DNA from: Micavibrio sp. UBA2638
Lineage (GTDB): Bacteria > Pseudomonadota > Alphaproteobacteria > Micavibrionales > Micavibrionaceae
Direction of reading: 5' to 3'
Assembly: GCA_002359735.1 (NCBI GenBank)
Contig: DENS01000006.1
Coordinates: 24,243 to 88,242 of the forward strand
DNA length: 64,000 nucleotides
Every line of letters begins with the position of its first letter. Position 1 is the stretch's first letter. The notes beneath the pieces were generated by a model. The model ran no database searches and was not told where the DNA came from. It saw only the letters and a list, made by a program, of their open reading frames with translations. Shown one piece after another: positions 8,234 to 16,568 of the stretch. A program made the position numbers and the translations under genes.

Positions 8234-8785
8234 ATGAATAAATATATGAAATACATCGCCGCGGTCCTTCTGGTGCTGGGGGTCGGCTTTTTTGCCTTTC
8301 AACAATATTCTGCGCCTGATGCCAATGCGCAGGATGCAGGCGCGGCCACGGCGGCAGGTTTAAAAACCGCATGGGCGGTGCGCTGCAATGATGAGGAAGC
8401 CACCAAATCCGAAAACAAGCGCGGGAAATGCGAAATGTTCCAACGTCAAGACATGAAAGACAGTGGCCAGCGCGTGATTGAATTTGCCATTGGCTATCCG
8501 GCGGATCAAAGCAATGCCCGCGGTATTTTCATTCTGCCAATGGGCATTTTGTTGCAACCTGGCGTCAAGCTGACCATAGATGATGGCAAGCCGCTGGCGT
8601 TTCAGGTGCGTTACTGCCTTCCAAATGGCTGTTATGCGTATGTTTCCCTGAATGATGATCTGATGGATCGTTTGAGCAAAGGCAATCAGGCCACGGTTGA
8701 GGTCACAAAGGCCGATGGTCAGCCGCTTAGAATTCCGGTGCCGCTGAAAGGCTTTACCAAAGCGCTGGATCAGGTGCAGGGCTAA
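8234..8785 (+). CDS. Invasion-associated locus B (IalB) family protein
   Basis: A 183-residue exported protein of the IalB family (first known from Bartonella, widespread in free-living alphaproteobacteria; molecular role unclear). It has a signal peptide or N-terminal anchor (hydrophobic residues 6-22, cleavage plausible near ANAQDAG). The mature part shows the family pattern: WAVRCND, CEMFQRQ, then a beta-rich core with GIFILPMGILLQPGV and RYCLPNGCYAYV, whose Cys pairs probably form disulphides. I take the ATG at 8234 as the start because TTGAGGATACT precedes it; the frame is open from 8198. A strong terminator follows. Confidence 0.87.
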   Translation: MNKYMKYIAAVLLVLGVGFFAFQQYSAPDANAQDAGAATAAGLKTAWAVRCNDEEATKSENKRGKCEMFQRQDMKDSGQRVIEFAIGYPADQSNARGIFILPMGILLQPGVKLTIDDGKPLAFQVRYCLPNGCYAYVSLNDDLMDRLSKGNQATVEVTKADGQPLRIPVPLKGFTKALDQVQG

Positions 8786-8809
8786 CCCCGCAATAAAAGA
8801 ACACCGCAA

Positions 8810-8838
8810 AACCCCGCCCCGCGCGGGGTTTTTTATTT
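8810..8838 (+). terminator. Rho-independent terminator after the IalB gene
   Basis: Stem AACCCCGC / GCGGGGTT with a three-base C-rich loop, followed by TTTTATTTTT. It lies 25 bases after the stop codon. Confidence 0.9.
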
Positions 8839-8892
8839 TTCGCTCAGGCGCGCAGGCGCTACTTTTTTCGCTCAGGCGCGCAGGCGCGCTAC
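8836..8892. repeat. Two tandem copies of a 27-29 bp unit
   Basis: TTTTTCGCTCAGGCGCGCAG followed by GCGCTAC is repeated at once, with a two-base difference in the second copy (8836-8862 and 8864-8892). The first copy uses the T-run of the preceding terminator. Confidence 0.8.
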
Positions 8893-8910
8893 GCGGTGCA
8901 CCCACACCAC

Positions 8911-8987
8911 CGTCATTGCGAGCGTAGCGAAGCAATCCATAGCTGATAAATGGATTGCCGCGTCGGCTGCGCCTTCTCGCAAGGACG
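8911..8987. repeat. Palindromic intergenic repeat, copy 1
   Basis: A long imperfect palindrome: outer arms CGTCATTGCGAG (8911-8922) and CTCGCAAGGACG (8976-8987), inner arms GCAATCCAT (8932-8940) and ATGGATTGC (8950-8958). A further half arm, CGCCGCAATGACG, lies at 9001-9013. This kind of CGTCATTGCGAG...CAATGACG palindrome is a known dispersed intergenic repeat type in several bacteria. A decayed copy is at 12637-12715, on the other side of the autotransporter gene. Confidence 0.85.
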
Positions 8988-9261
8988 TAAATATCTGGGC
9001 CGCCGCAATGACGAATATCCACCTCAAGACCCCATGTGTTTATTAGCAAAGTCAAATATAGCCGAGGTGTTGCATTTTTGTAACACCCGTAAAAAAAATA
9101 ATGTAAAAGCCCAAGCGCGGCCTTGGCGAAAGCCGAATCAACTGGTAAAACTTATGCGTGCTTTGAAAAAGGCATGGGTTTACGTATGAAACTTCAAGAT
9201 ATCCAAACGCTAAGTCAAAAGACTTTTAATTTCATAACTTTAAAAATAGGAGAGAGTTATA

Positions 9262-12200
9262 ATGAAATCTAACTTAAAAACAAAACTACTGCTGGGGGCG
9301 GCCGTTACAGCGTTGTCTTTTGGCGTATCACAAGGGGCGTTCGCTGCGAATGAATTCCTTGTTGATGGTAACGACAGTGGCTCGTTCACAACAACTGGTC
9401 CTGATGAAACTGCTGACACTAACATTGACTGGGATGCTGGTACAAATGGTGCCGGTACAGCCGTTGCATCACACGACCTTGGCGTTGTTGCCTCAGGTAC
9501 AATCGATGTAAATGCTGATACTACAGTTGGTGACAGCTCCTCTACAGTGGCTGGTATTACAGCAACAGTAACAGGCCAGACATTGACAATCACTAACGAT
9601 GCTAACAACGGTGCGACTGAAACATTGACAGTTGCCAATGGTATCGGTCTTGCGTCTGGTATTGCTGCTTTGAACGTGACTGTAAACGGTCAGACCGGTG
9701 ACAACACAGGTGCCGACGTATTTGCTTTGGATATCAACGGTGATGTAAATCTGGGTACAGGTACATTGACATTTGATTCTGATACAAATGCCAACAACGC
9801 AATGACAGCCAATATCTTTGGTGATGTCACTGCAAACGCGATCGTTTTGAAAGATGATGGCGCGCCGATTACATTAACATTTGATGGTACATCTGCCCAA
9901 ACCGTTTCTTCGACTATCAACGGGGAAACAGATCCTGATGGTAACATGACGATCGCGAATGCATCTGGCGTAACATTCAGTGGTATTATTGGTGGGTCAC
10001 AGGCTTTGGACTTGATCACTGTTGCGGCTGCTGATGGTACAAACTCTGCTGCTACATTCAAGGCGGCTACATCTGCTACAGCCATCGTTCTTGGTAACGG
10101 TACAGGTTCAGATACAAACACAATCACATTTGATGGTACAACAGCTGGCTTTACAGTTGCCGGTACAATCAATGGTACAGCCAATGACACTGATAACATG
10201 GTTGTAACTGGTGGTAACACCATTACAACATCAGGTATCATCGGCGGTGTTTCTGGACTGGACAGCTTGTCTTTGACAACAACCGGTACAAAATTGACAG
10301 CTTCTGCTGATGTTACTGCTGCGACCGTGTCTATCGCGTCTGGTACAACTTTGGACCTTGATGATAAATTGATCGCTTCTGGCGCCGTGACTGTTGCTTC
10401 CGGTGGTACATTGGATGCCGGTGCTGACTCTGTTTCTGCAACAGGCGGTATTGCTAACTCCGGTACAATTCTTGTTTCCGGTACAGGCGGTGTAAATGCT
10501 GATATCTCTGGTACAGGTCTTTTGGATGTTAATGCCTCTGCAACAGTGGATGGTGTTATCACTCAAGGTACAGCCGACATTGCTGCTGTGACTTTGACGC
10601 AAGGAACAGGTACTGACAACTACACAGTTGGTACAACAAACTTCTCTGCTGATGGTACAATCGCTTTTGCGGCCGGTGCGAAAACAATCACTGGTGACTT
10701 TACTGCAACAACAGATGGTGAAGGTACAATCACAATTGCCGACAATGCGTCGACAACGGCCATCGTTGGTAACTTGGGTACAAGTGCCGATGCTGCCTTG
10801 AAAGCGTTGACAATTGCCGGTGGTGCCGCGAACGTAACAACAACAACAGGAAACCTGTTTGTTGATGCGATCACACAAAACGCTGCTGACACATTGCAGT
10901 TCATTGGTACATCTGGTCAGACTGTATCTGGTACAATCACGGGCGGTATCGTTACCGTTGGTAATGGTACAGATGCAAGTGACGTAACATTCAATGGTGT
11001 TGCCGGTACAATTGCTTCTGCAACTGTGGCTGCTAACTCTAAAGCAACAATGAATGCCAACTTCACAACAACCGGTACATATACAAATACTGCCGGTGCA
11101 ACAACCACTGTTAACACTGGTGCGACTTTGACAGCCGCAACATTGACAGACACTGGTTCATATGTGTTGGGCGTAACAGATGCCAACGGTACATTGGCTG
11201 CTGCTGACTTCGGTTCTTTGACCGATACTGGTGGTGCTGCTGCTACTTTGACAGCGTCTAATCTGTCCATTAACGTAAATGGTGATATCGGTACCGGTAC
11301 CGTTCGGTTGTTGACACACATCAACACTGGCGCGGCTACACTGGCTGATAACTCTATCCAGTATACATTTGTGACAGCCAATAACGGTGACGACACTGAC
11401 GTTACAGTTACAAGAACTTCTATTACAGATCTTGCTAGCGGAAGCAAAGTGACAGCCGGTGCTGGTGCCACATTGGAAGAATTGTCTGCCTCAACTGACA
11501 CACAGATCGCTGCTGTGATTGATAACATTGCTGCTGCTCCTACACAGGCCGCCGCGGATGCTGTTATCGAATCAACAACACCATCTGTTGATGCCGGTGC
11601 TGTTACTGGTGCGACATCTTTCACAACATCCACACGTAATGTTACAAACACACAGCTTGCGTCCCTGCGTGACGGTACTGAAGCCTCAGGTATGTTTGCT
11701 GGTAACGTAACAAACGGTCTTCGTGGTTGGGTACAAGGTTTTGGTCAGACTGGTGATCAGGACGTACGTGACGGTGTTGCCGGTTACGATGTTGACAGCT
11801 ACGGTATCGCCGTTGGTCTGGATACAGAGTCTTTGGCTGAAAACTGGATCTGGGGTGTGGCATTTGCTTATGCTGACACAGAAGTGGATTCAGACGGTGT
11901 CAACAACACAAAAACTGACATCGACAGCTACCAGGTGTCTCTATACGGTAACTATGACCTTGATGATCGTACATACATCGCTGGTCAAGTTGGTTACGTA
12001 TGGGGCGACAACGACCAGACACGTAGCAACGTAGGTGGTGTAAACGGTTTGACCGCTACATCTGACTACGACAGCAACGTTTACTTCGCTTCTTTGGAAG
12101 CCGGACGTAAATACATGGTTGGTGGTAACACTGTTCTGACACCGAAGGCTTTGGTTAACTACCAGTACTATGATGCTGATGGTTACACTGAAACTGGTGC

Positions 12201-12558
12201 CGGTGGTGCGAACCTGACAACAAGCGGTGACGATCTTGATCTGTTCGAAATCGGTGTTGGCGTTGACGCTAGCTGGGACTACCAGCAAGCTGATGGGTCT
12301 TACCTGCAGCCAAAAATCGGTGTTGGCGTACGTCATGACCTTGTTGGTGATGAATACCAGACATCCAGCACATTCCAGGCTGGTGGCTCTTCATTCAAAA
12401 CTGAAGGTTTCGACCCTGCACAGACAACATTTAATGTTTCTGCTGGTCTGACATACTTCAGCACAACCAACTGGGAACTGAGCGCCGGTTACGACTTCGA
12501 ATACAAGTCTGACTACGACTCACACGCTGGTAAGCTGAAAGCTGCTTACAAGTTCTAA
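9262..12558 (+). CDS. Autotransporter (type V secretion) with Gly/Thr-rich passenger
   Basis: A 1098-residue surface or secreted protein. Residues 1-28 form a Sec signal peptide ending in GAFA. The passenger (about 29-810) is a repetitive, Thr/Gly/Ala/Asn/Asp-rich, Cys-free sequence of short strands (for example VASGGTLDAGAD), as expected for a beta-helix. From about 813 (GLRGWVQGFGQTGDQ) to the end is an autotransporter beta-barrel that closes with ...KAAYKF, the usual terminal Phe. The start has AGGAGAGAG just upstream. The gene uses ACA for most Thr and GGT for most Gly, so GGTACA recurs throughout; neighbouring genes do not do this. No protease motif is visible in the passenger, so adhesin or surface-layer roles are guesses. 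Confidence 0.92.
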   Translation: MKSNLKTKLLLGAAVTALSFGVSQGAFAANEFLVDGNDSGSFTTTGPDETADTNIDWDAGTNGAGTAVASHDLGVVASGTIDVNADTTVGDSSSTVAGITATVTGQTLTITNDANNGATETLTVANGIGLASGIAALNVTVNGQTGDNTGADVFALDINGDVNLGTGTLTFDSDTNANNAMTANIFGDVTANAIVLKDDGAPITLTFDGTSAQTVSSTINGETDPDGNMTIANASGVTFSGIIGGSQALDLITVAAADGTNSAATFKAATSATAIVLGNGTGSDTNTITFDGTTAGFTVAGTINGTANDTDNMVVTGGNTITTSGIIGGVSGLDSLSLTTTGTKLTASADVTAATVSIASGTTLDLDDKLIASGAVTVASGGTLDAGADSVSATGGIANSGTILVSGTGGVNADISGTGLLDVNASATVDGVITQGTADIAAVTLTQGTGTDNYTVGTTNFSADGTIAFAAGAKTITGDFTATTDGEGTITIADNASTTAIVGNLGTSADAALKALTIAGGAANVTTTTGNLFVDAITQNAADTLQFIGTSGQTVSGTITGGIVTVGNGTDASDVTFNGVAGTIASATVAANSKATMNANFTTTGTYTNTAGATTTVNTGATLTAATLTDTGSYVLGVTDANGTLAAADFGSLTDTGGAAATLTASNLSINVNGDIGTGTVRLLTHINTGAATLADNSIQYTFVTANNGDDTDVTVTRTSITDLASGSKVTAGAGATLEELSASTDTQIAAVIDNIAAAPTQAAADAVIESTTPSVDAGAVTGATSFTTSTRNVTNTQLASLRDGTEASGMFAGNVTNGLRGWVQGFGQTGDQDVRDGVAGYDVDSYGIAVGLDTESLAENWIWGVAFAYADTEVDSDGVNNTKTDIDSYQVSLYGNYDLDDRTYIAGQVGYVWGDNDQTRSNVGGVNGLTATSDYDSNVYFASLEAGRKYMVGGNTVLTPKALVNYQYYDADGYTETGAGGANLTTSGDDLDLFEIGVGVDASWDYQQADGSYLQPKIGVGVRHDLVGDEYQTSSTFQAGGSSFKTEGFDPAQTTFNVSAGLTYFSTTNWELSAGYDFEYKSDYDSHAGKLKAAYKF

Positions 12559-12594
12559 GCTGCGGCTAGACTTACTAAGCTAATCAAATTCATG

Positions 12595-12624
12595 AACCCC
12601 TCGGTTGTCCGAGGGGTTTTTGCT
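12595..12624 (+). terminator. Rho-independent terminator after the autotransporter
   Basis: Perfect stem CCCCTCGG / CCGAGGGG with loop TTGT, followed by TTTTTG, 37 bases after the stop codon. Confidence 0.93.
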
Positions 12625-12636
12625 TGTGTATTGAAT

Positions 12637-12715
12637 CGTCGTTATTACGGAGCGCCAGCGAAGTAATCCATAGGGATGGGCTGCCCGCGCCGCTTGCGCT
12701 TCTTTTGCAATGATG
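12637..12715. repeat. Palindromic intergenic repeat, copy 2 (decayed)
   Basis: Begins CGTCGTTATTACGGAGCG, contains AGCGAAGTAATCCATAG, and ends CTTCTTTTGCAATGATGG. It follows the same order of blocks as the repeat at 8911-8987, but with many mismatches. Confidence 0.7.
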
Positions 12716-12725
12716 GTTGTGCAGG

Positions 12726-13577
12726 TTAGTGACAACGGGGCGGTATACGCAATAAATCCGGCCAAATATCTGCCCAGCCTTTGTCATGTTTGACACCGGG
12801 AATGATTTTATAACCCGTACAGTTTTGCGCAGGCAGGGCGGCGCTGTAGCTATCATAGATAGATTTGGGTACGATTTTATCGTCGCCGCCGATGAAATGA
12901 TATTGGGCAATGCCGGATAATTTCGCGGCGTATTGCGGCGGGTTCAATGAATTGCCCAGCATTGAGACATTATGCACGCGGCTGTGTTCGTGATGATCCA
13001 GATTACCGGCCACGCTTCGCAGGCTTGTCACATCATCACGCGATCCGGCCAAAAGTGCGGCCAGTGTCGCCCCGCCTGAAAATCCGATCAGGTGGATATC
13101 GTTAATTTGATACCGTGATTTTATCTGGTTTAAGGCGGTATTATAGGCGGCGATGACCTCGGGGGCGTAGCGGCTGCCTGTCCAGTATTTCATCTGGCAT
13201 GCGCCGCCCGTTGTGGTGCCGCTATATTGACAGGGCCGGGCAAGGTAAATGACATTGGGCGCTTTATCCCGCGCGGCCAGACGCAACGCAACCGGGTCGG
13301 TTGGCGTGGGGTTTAAGGATGGTTGTGTCCGTGATAGCCACGCCAGCCCATCCCCTTCGATGTAGATATGGGCCGGCGCGTTTATCTGCCCGGTTTTGAT
13401 AAAGGCCGCCAGCATAAATGGGGATGCGGCGATGGTTTGTTTATGCAGACCGGCCGAAGAGGCGATGTCTTGGGCCAAATCTTGACGTCCACTGAGCGTG
13501 GCGGTTGAACACGCCGATAAAGAAAGCGCCGTTCCGATGAGAAGGGCGCTCGCTGTGATTTTGGGTCGACGGGTCAT
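12726..13577 (-). CDS. Alpha/beta-hydrolase lipoprotein
   Basis: A 283-residue lipoprotein: signal peptide with lipobox LSAC (Cys at about 23), then an alpha/beta-hydrolase fold. Visible elements are YIEGDGLAW near the oxyanion strand, the nucleophile elbow HLIGFSGGAT (Ser at about 167), an acidic loop FIGGDDKIVP, and a late His in GVKHDKGW. These give a full Ser-Asp-His triad, so it is probably an esterase, lipase or peptidase held in the outer membrane; the substrate is unknown. It lies 18 bases downstream of a paralogue (13596-14522) transcribed in the same direction, so the two are likely one transcript. Confidence 0.8.
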   Translation of the reverse strand: MTRRPKITASALLIGTALSLSACSTATLSGRQDLAQDIASSAGLHKQTIAASPFMLAAFIKTGQINAPAHIYIEGDGLAWLSRTQPSLNPTPTDPVALRLAARDKAPNVIYLARPCQYSGTTTGGACQMKYWTGSRYAPEVIAAYNTALNQIKSRYQINDIHLIGFSGGATLAALLAGSRDDVTSLRSVAGNLDHHEHSRVHNVSMLGNSLNPPQYAAKLSGIAQYHFIGGDDKIVPKSIYDSYSAALPAQNCTGYKIIPGVKHDKGWADIWPDLLRIPPRCH

Positions 13578-13595
13578 GGATGGCCGTTATTGTTT

Positions 13596-14522
13596 TTATG
13601 GCTTGCTGGGTTTGGGGCGTTCCATAAAGTCAGGAGCATCAAAGGTAAAGTCCATGACGCGGGCCGGCCCTTCGCAGCTTGGTAATGACTGGAACAGCGC
13701 CGGCCATTTTTCAACCCATCCGGCTTCGTGCTCGGCCTCTTGTATAAAGGTGTAATTCACGCAATTTGAAGTGCCCAAGGCTTGTAAATAGCTATGGAGT
13801 ATGGTCGGCGGCATAATATCGTCCTGACCGCCAATGAAGTGATGTTGCGGGATATATTTTAGCTGGGCCGCATAATCAACAGGGTTTAAGGATTCTGCGA
13901 ACGGCGCAATTTCATGATGATTGGTGTAAACTTCATGATCCAGATTTGCGGCCACGGTGCGTAATGATACGACATCATCGCGCGTGGCGGCCAGAATTGC
14001 GGCTATGGCGCCGCCGCCATCATATCCGATCAGGTTGAGGTTCTCTATATCATAGCGGGCCTTGATTTCATCCAAAGCCGTATTCATGGAGGTGATGACT
14101 TTGTTGGAAAAGCGGCCACCTTCCCATGTAGATTGCGGGCATGGCGTTTCAGGGTCTGTCATGTCGGAATATTGGCAGGGGCGCGCCAGATAGGCCACGT
14201 TATCGGCCTTGTCATGGGCGGCCATATGCAGGGCAACCGGGTTCATCGGGGTGGGGTTCAGGGACCGCTTACGTTCCTGTGTCCAGACGGTGCCATCGCC
14301 CTCGATGTATATGTTGGCATCTGCATTGCGCTGGTGCATGCGTTCAAAAACCGTTAGATCATACACGCCGGTATCAATTTGTCTTTCAATCATCCAGGCC
14401 GGTGCGGCGATGCGGGTTGCGGCTTCTTTTTTTAAATAGGGCCCGGTGAAGCAACCTGACAGGGCAAAAATAGACACGGCGCCAAGGCCAAGAAGTGTTT
14501 TTTGAATTGATTTTGTTCGCAT
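13596..14522 (-). CDS. Alpha/beta-hydrolase-like lipoprotein with Asp at the nucleophile position
   Basis: A 308-residue paralogue of the gene at 12726-13577. It shares YIEGDGTVWT, SLNPTP, LARPCQYS, the loop FIGGQDDIMP and the late His (EAEHEAGW). The lipobox is ALSGC. At the nucleophile elbow it has NLIGYDGGGA, so Asp (about 168) replaces Ser. Asp nucleophiles occur in haloalkane dehalogenases and epoxide hydrolases, which belong to the same fold; otherwise the protein may be a non-catalytic partner. I place the start at the ATG ending at 14522, which precedes a normal signal peptide; an upstream in-frame ATG (14591) would add 23 residues before it. Confidence 0.75.
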   Translation of the reverse strand: MRTKSIQKTLLGLGAVSIFALSGCFTGPYLKKEAATRIAAPAWMIERQIDTGVYDLTVFERMHQRNADANIYIEGDGTVWTQERKRSLNPTPMNPVALHMAAHDKADNVAYLARPCQYSDMTDPETPCPQSTWEGGRFSNKVITSMNTALDEIKARYDIENLNLIGYDGGGAIAAILAATRDDVVSLRTVAANLDHEVYTNHHEIAPFAESLNPVDYAAQLKYIPQHHFIGGQDDIMPPTILHSYLQALGTSNCVNYTFIQEAEHEAGWVEKWPALFQSLPSCEGPARVMDFTFDAPDFMERPKPSKP

Positions 14523-14594
14523 GCGTATAACCTTATAAGGATAGAATCTGTCTCGAACCATAAAATTACCATGCCTGCGTTTTGAAATCACCCT

Positions 14595-15230
14595 TCAATG
14601 TTGAAGAATTGTGTTTGGTTTCCATCCATTTTTCCAGTTTTTTAATGGAATGACCTCTGCCGGGAAGCCATTATCGTGAAACCACGAATCAACGGCAAAA
14701 CGGGCGCCGCTTCGTTTTTCGATGATGGTTGCTGTTTGGTGCGGCCAGCGCCCGGCATGAATAACAGGCAGCCTGACGGCCGGTGCTCCGGTATCGTGAA
14801 AGCGCAGCAAGTCCTTTTTGTTCAGCAGTTGTAGATAGATGGTGGTGTTGATGCTTTCATCAACGCAATCCAGTTGCAGGCCGCCGGCCATCATGCGGCG
14901 GAATGTGCCGCCCTTATCGCTGGAGGTGCCGTTTTTATTGCCGATCAGACGTTCAAAGTCGCCGATAGATAGGGCAATGGCGCGGCGTTCCTGTTCGGCG
15001 GATCCCGGCGCGGGTGAGAAATGTCCGGCGATCTGCGTCCAGTCTTTGTTGGTGAAGGTAATATCCGATTTGTTTTTGCAGCCATAGCTGTGGCATTGCA
15101 CGAATGTATGGGTGGAGTGGATGGTGATGTTTTTTCGGGCCAGTGAATTTTCGGCGTAATTATTCATGCCGCATGCACTGGTGAGGCATAGTATAAAAAT
15201 GGCGGATCCGCCTTTTAACAGGCGTTTCAT
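14595..15230 (-). CDS. Lipoprotein with possible Cys-His-Asp triad
   Basis: A 211-residue lipoprotein (lipobox LTSAC, Cys about 20) that I do not recognise by name. In the second half, DCVDESINTT (Cys at about 122), PHQTATI (His about 164) and FAVDSWF (Asp about 181) occur in the order and spacing of transglutaminase-like or papain-like cysteine enzymes; this fold is an inference. A region with Cys residues (VQCHSYGCKNK) lies near the mature N-terminus. Its ATG overlaps the stop of xthA by four bases (ATGA on the minus strand), so it is co-translated with xthA. The upstream extension in frame overlaps xthA further and is less likely. Confidence 0.62.
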   Translation of the reverse strand: MKRLLKGGSAIFILCLTSACGMNNYAENSLARKNITIHSTHTFVQCHSYGCKNKSDITFTNKDWTQIAGHFSPAPGSAEQERRAIALSIGDFERLIGNKNGTSSDKGGTFRRMMAGGLQLDCVDESINTTIYLQLLNKKDLLRFHDTGAPAVRLPVIHAGRWPHQTATIIEKRSGARFAVDSWFHDNGFPAEVIPLKNWKNGWKPNTILQH

Positions 15231-15994
15231 GAAATGGTGACCTGAATGGGGGTGTGGTCTGATGGCCTGTCCCAACCGCGCGGGTCTTTATGAATGTCGC
15301 AGGCTTCCAGGCGGTCTGCCAGACGGGGCGACAGCAGGAAATGATCAATGCGAATGCCTTTATTTTGCGGCCAGGCTCCGGCTTGATAGTCCCAAAATGT
15401 GAAAGCCTGCGCGCCCGGGTGCAGGGCGCGGTAGGCATCGGTCAAGCCTAAATTCAGATATTTGCGGAATATCGCGCGGCTTTCCGGCTTGAACAGCGCA
15501 TCATCTTGCCAGGCTTTTGGGTCGTGTACATCGATGTTTTCGGGGATGATGTTGAAGTCACCGCCAATCACAAAAGGGGTGCGTTGCTGGCGCAATAGGG
15601 CAAGACGATTATAAAGATGCTGCATCCAGTCCAGCTTATAGGTGAATTTTTCTGTGCCGACCGGATTTCCGTTTGGTAGATAAATATTGATAACGCGAAT
15701 GCCGTTAATATCGGCCTCCAGATAACGGGATTGTTCATCCCCTTCATTACCGGGCAGGGCGGAATGCACCAGCTTAATGTCATGACGGGATAAAATGGCC
15801 GCGCCATTATAACTTTTTTGGGTGACGGCTTCGGATTGATACCCCAACGATTCAAACTCTATTGCCGGGAAATCCATGGTTTTTAATTCTTGCAGCATCA
15901 GAATATCCGGTTGGTATGCGTCCAGATATTTTTTGACGTGGTCCAGCCGCGCATTAATGGAATTCACGTTCCAGGATGTGATCTTCATGCTCAT
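15227..15994 (-). CDS. xthA: Exodeoxyribonuclease III
   Basis: A DNA repair nuclease of the EEP (DNase I-like) fold that cuts at abasic sites and degrades 3' ends. The 255-residue product has SWNVNSINAR at the N-terminus, the metal-binding Glu in LQELKT, the catalytic GGDFNI, and the terminal RIDHFLLS and PSDHTPI motifs, all intact. It belongs to the xthA-erpA-dgt neighbourhood typical of alphaproteobacteria. An alternative start is the second Met two residues in. Confidence 0.95.
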   Translation of the reverse strand: MSMKITSWNVNSINARLDHVKKYLDAYQPDILMLQELKTMDFPAIEFESLGYQSEAVTQKSYNGAAILSRHDIKLVHSALPGNEGDEQSRYLEADINGIRVINIYLPNGNPVGTEKFTYKLDWMQHLYNRLALLRQQRTPFVIGGDFNIIPENIDVHDPKAWQDDALFKPESRAIFRKYLNLGLTDAYRALHPGAQAFTFWDYQAGAWPQNKGIRIDHFLLSPRLADRLEACDIHKDPRGWDRPSDHTPIQVTIS

Positions 15995-16056
15995 GACCAG
16001 ATCATCATAATCATTCTTTGGGGGGGATCAAGCCCCGGCGCACCGATAAGGGGTTA

Positions 16057-16374
16057 TTAAATGGAAAATGATGTTCCGCATCCGCACCCGGCAACGGCGT
16101 TGGGATTTTCGATTTTGAAGTCCGAACCAATCAGGCCGTTTTCAAATTTAACAACGGCCCCGTCCAAAAAAGGCAGGGATATTTCATCGGTGATGACGGT
16201 TTCATCAAAGACCATGTCGTCCTTGTTTTGTTCGCTGGTCAGGTCCAGCTTGTACTGAAAACCTGAGCAGCCGCCACCTTCGACACGGACGCGCAGTTTC
16301 AGGGCCGGGTCTTGCTTGTCCTGCCTTAATTCTTCTATGCGTGCTTTGGCACTATCATCAATGATGAGATCCAT
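16057..16374 (-). CDS. erpA: A-type iron-sulphur cluster carrier
   Basis: A 105-residue A-type carrier that passes Fe-S clusters to target enzymes. The three conserved cluster-binding Cys residues are present: GGGCSGFQY (C36) and AGCGCGTSF (C97 and C99). Position next to dgt and xthA favours ErpA over IscA or SufA, but the subgroup cannot be settled by eye. It is divergent from dgt; the 194-base gap between them should hold both promoters. Confidence 0.92.
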   Translation of the reverse strand: MDLIIDDSAKARIEELRQDKQDPALKLRVRVEGGGCSGFQYKLDLTSEQNKDDMVFDETVITDEISLPFLDGAVVKFENGLIGSDFKIENPNAVAGCGCGTSFSI

Positions 16375-16568
16375 GTTTTATAAGATAGCATAAAAGTCGC
16401 GCTTGTCGATGGTTTCAAGCACTATCTTGTATGGATTTTTTATGACAGGCATGGTAAGGCCATAGGGGAGTTGAATTGAAATGCGCCTGTCACGTTATGG
16501 CGGTGTTATGACTGTCTTGTGACGTGGAATGATGTTTTACGGGCGCCGTGTAATGGGTAAGCGAGTTT

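Noticed and set aside
8950..9189. A 79-residue plus-strand frame upstream of the autotransporter
   Set aside because: It begins inside the palindromic repeat and its sequence is that of translated repeat and leader DNA.
9690..11651. Long open frames on the minus strand inside the autotransporter gene (290, 215, 244 residues)
   Set aside because: They are products of the biased GGT/ACA codon use, which avoids stops on the other strand. Their translations are Val/Ala/Pro or Cys/Ser/Thr-rich with no start signals.
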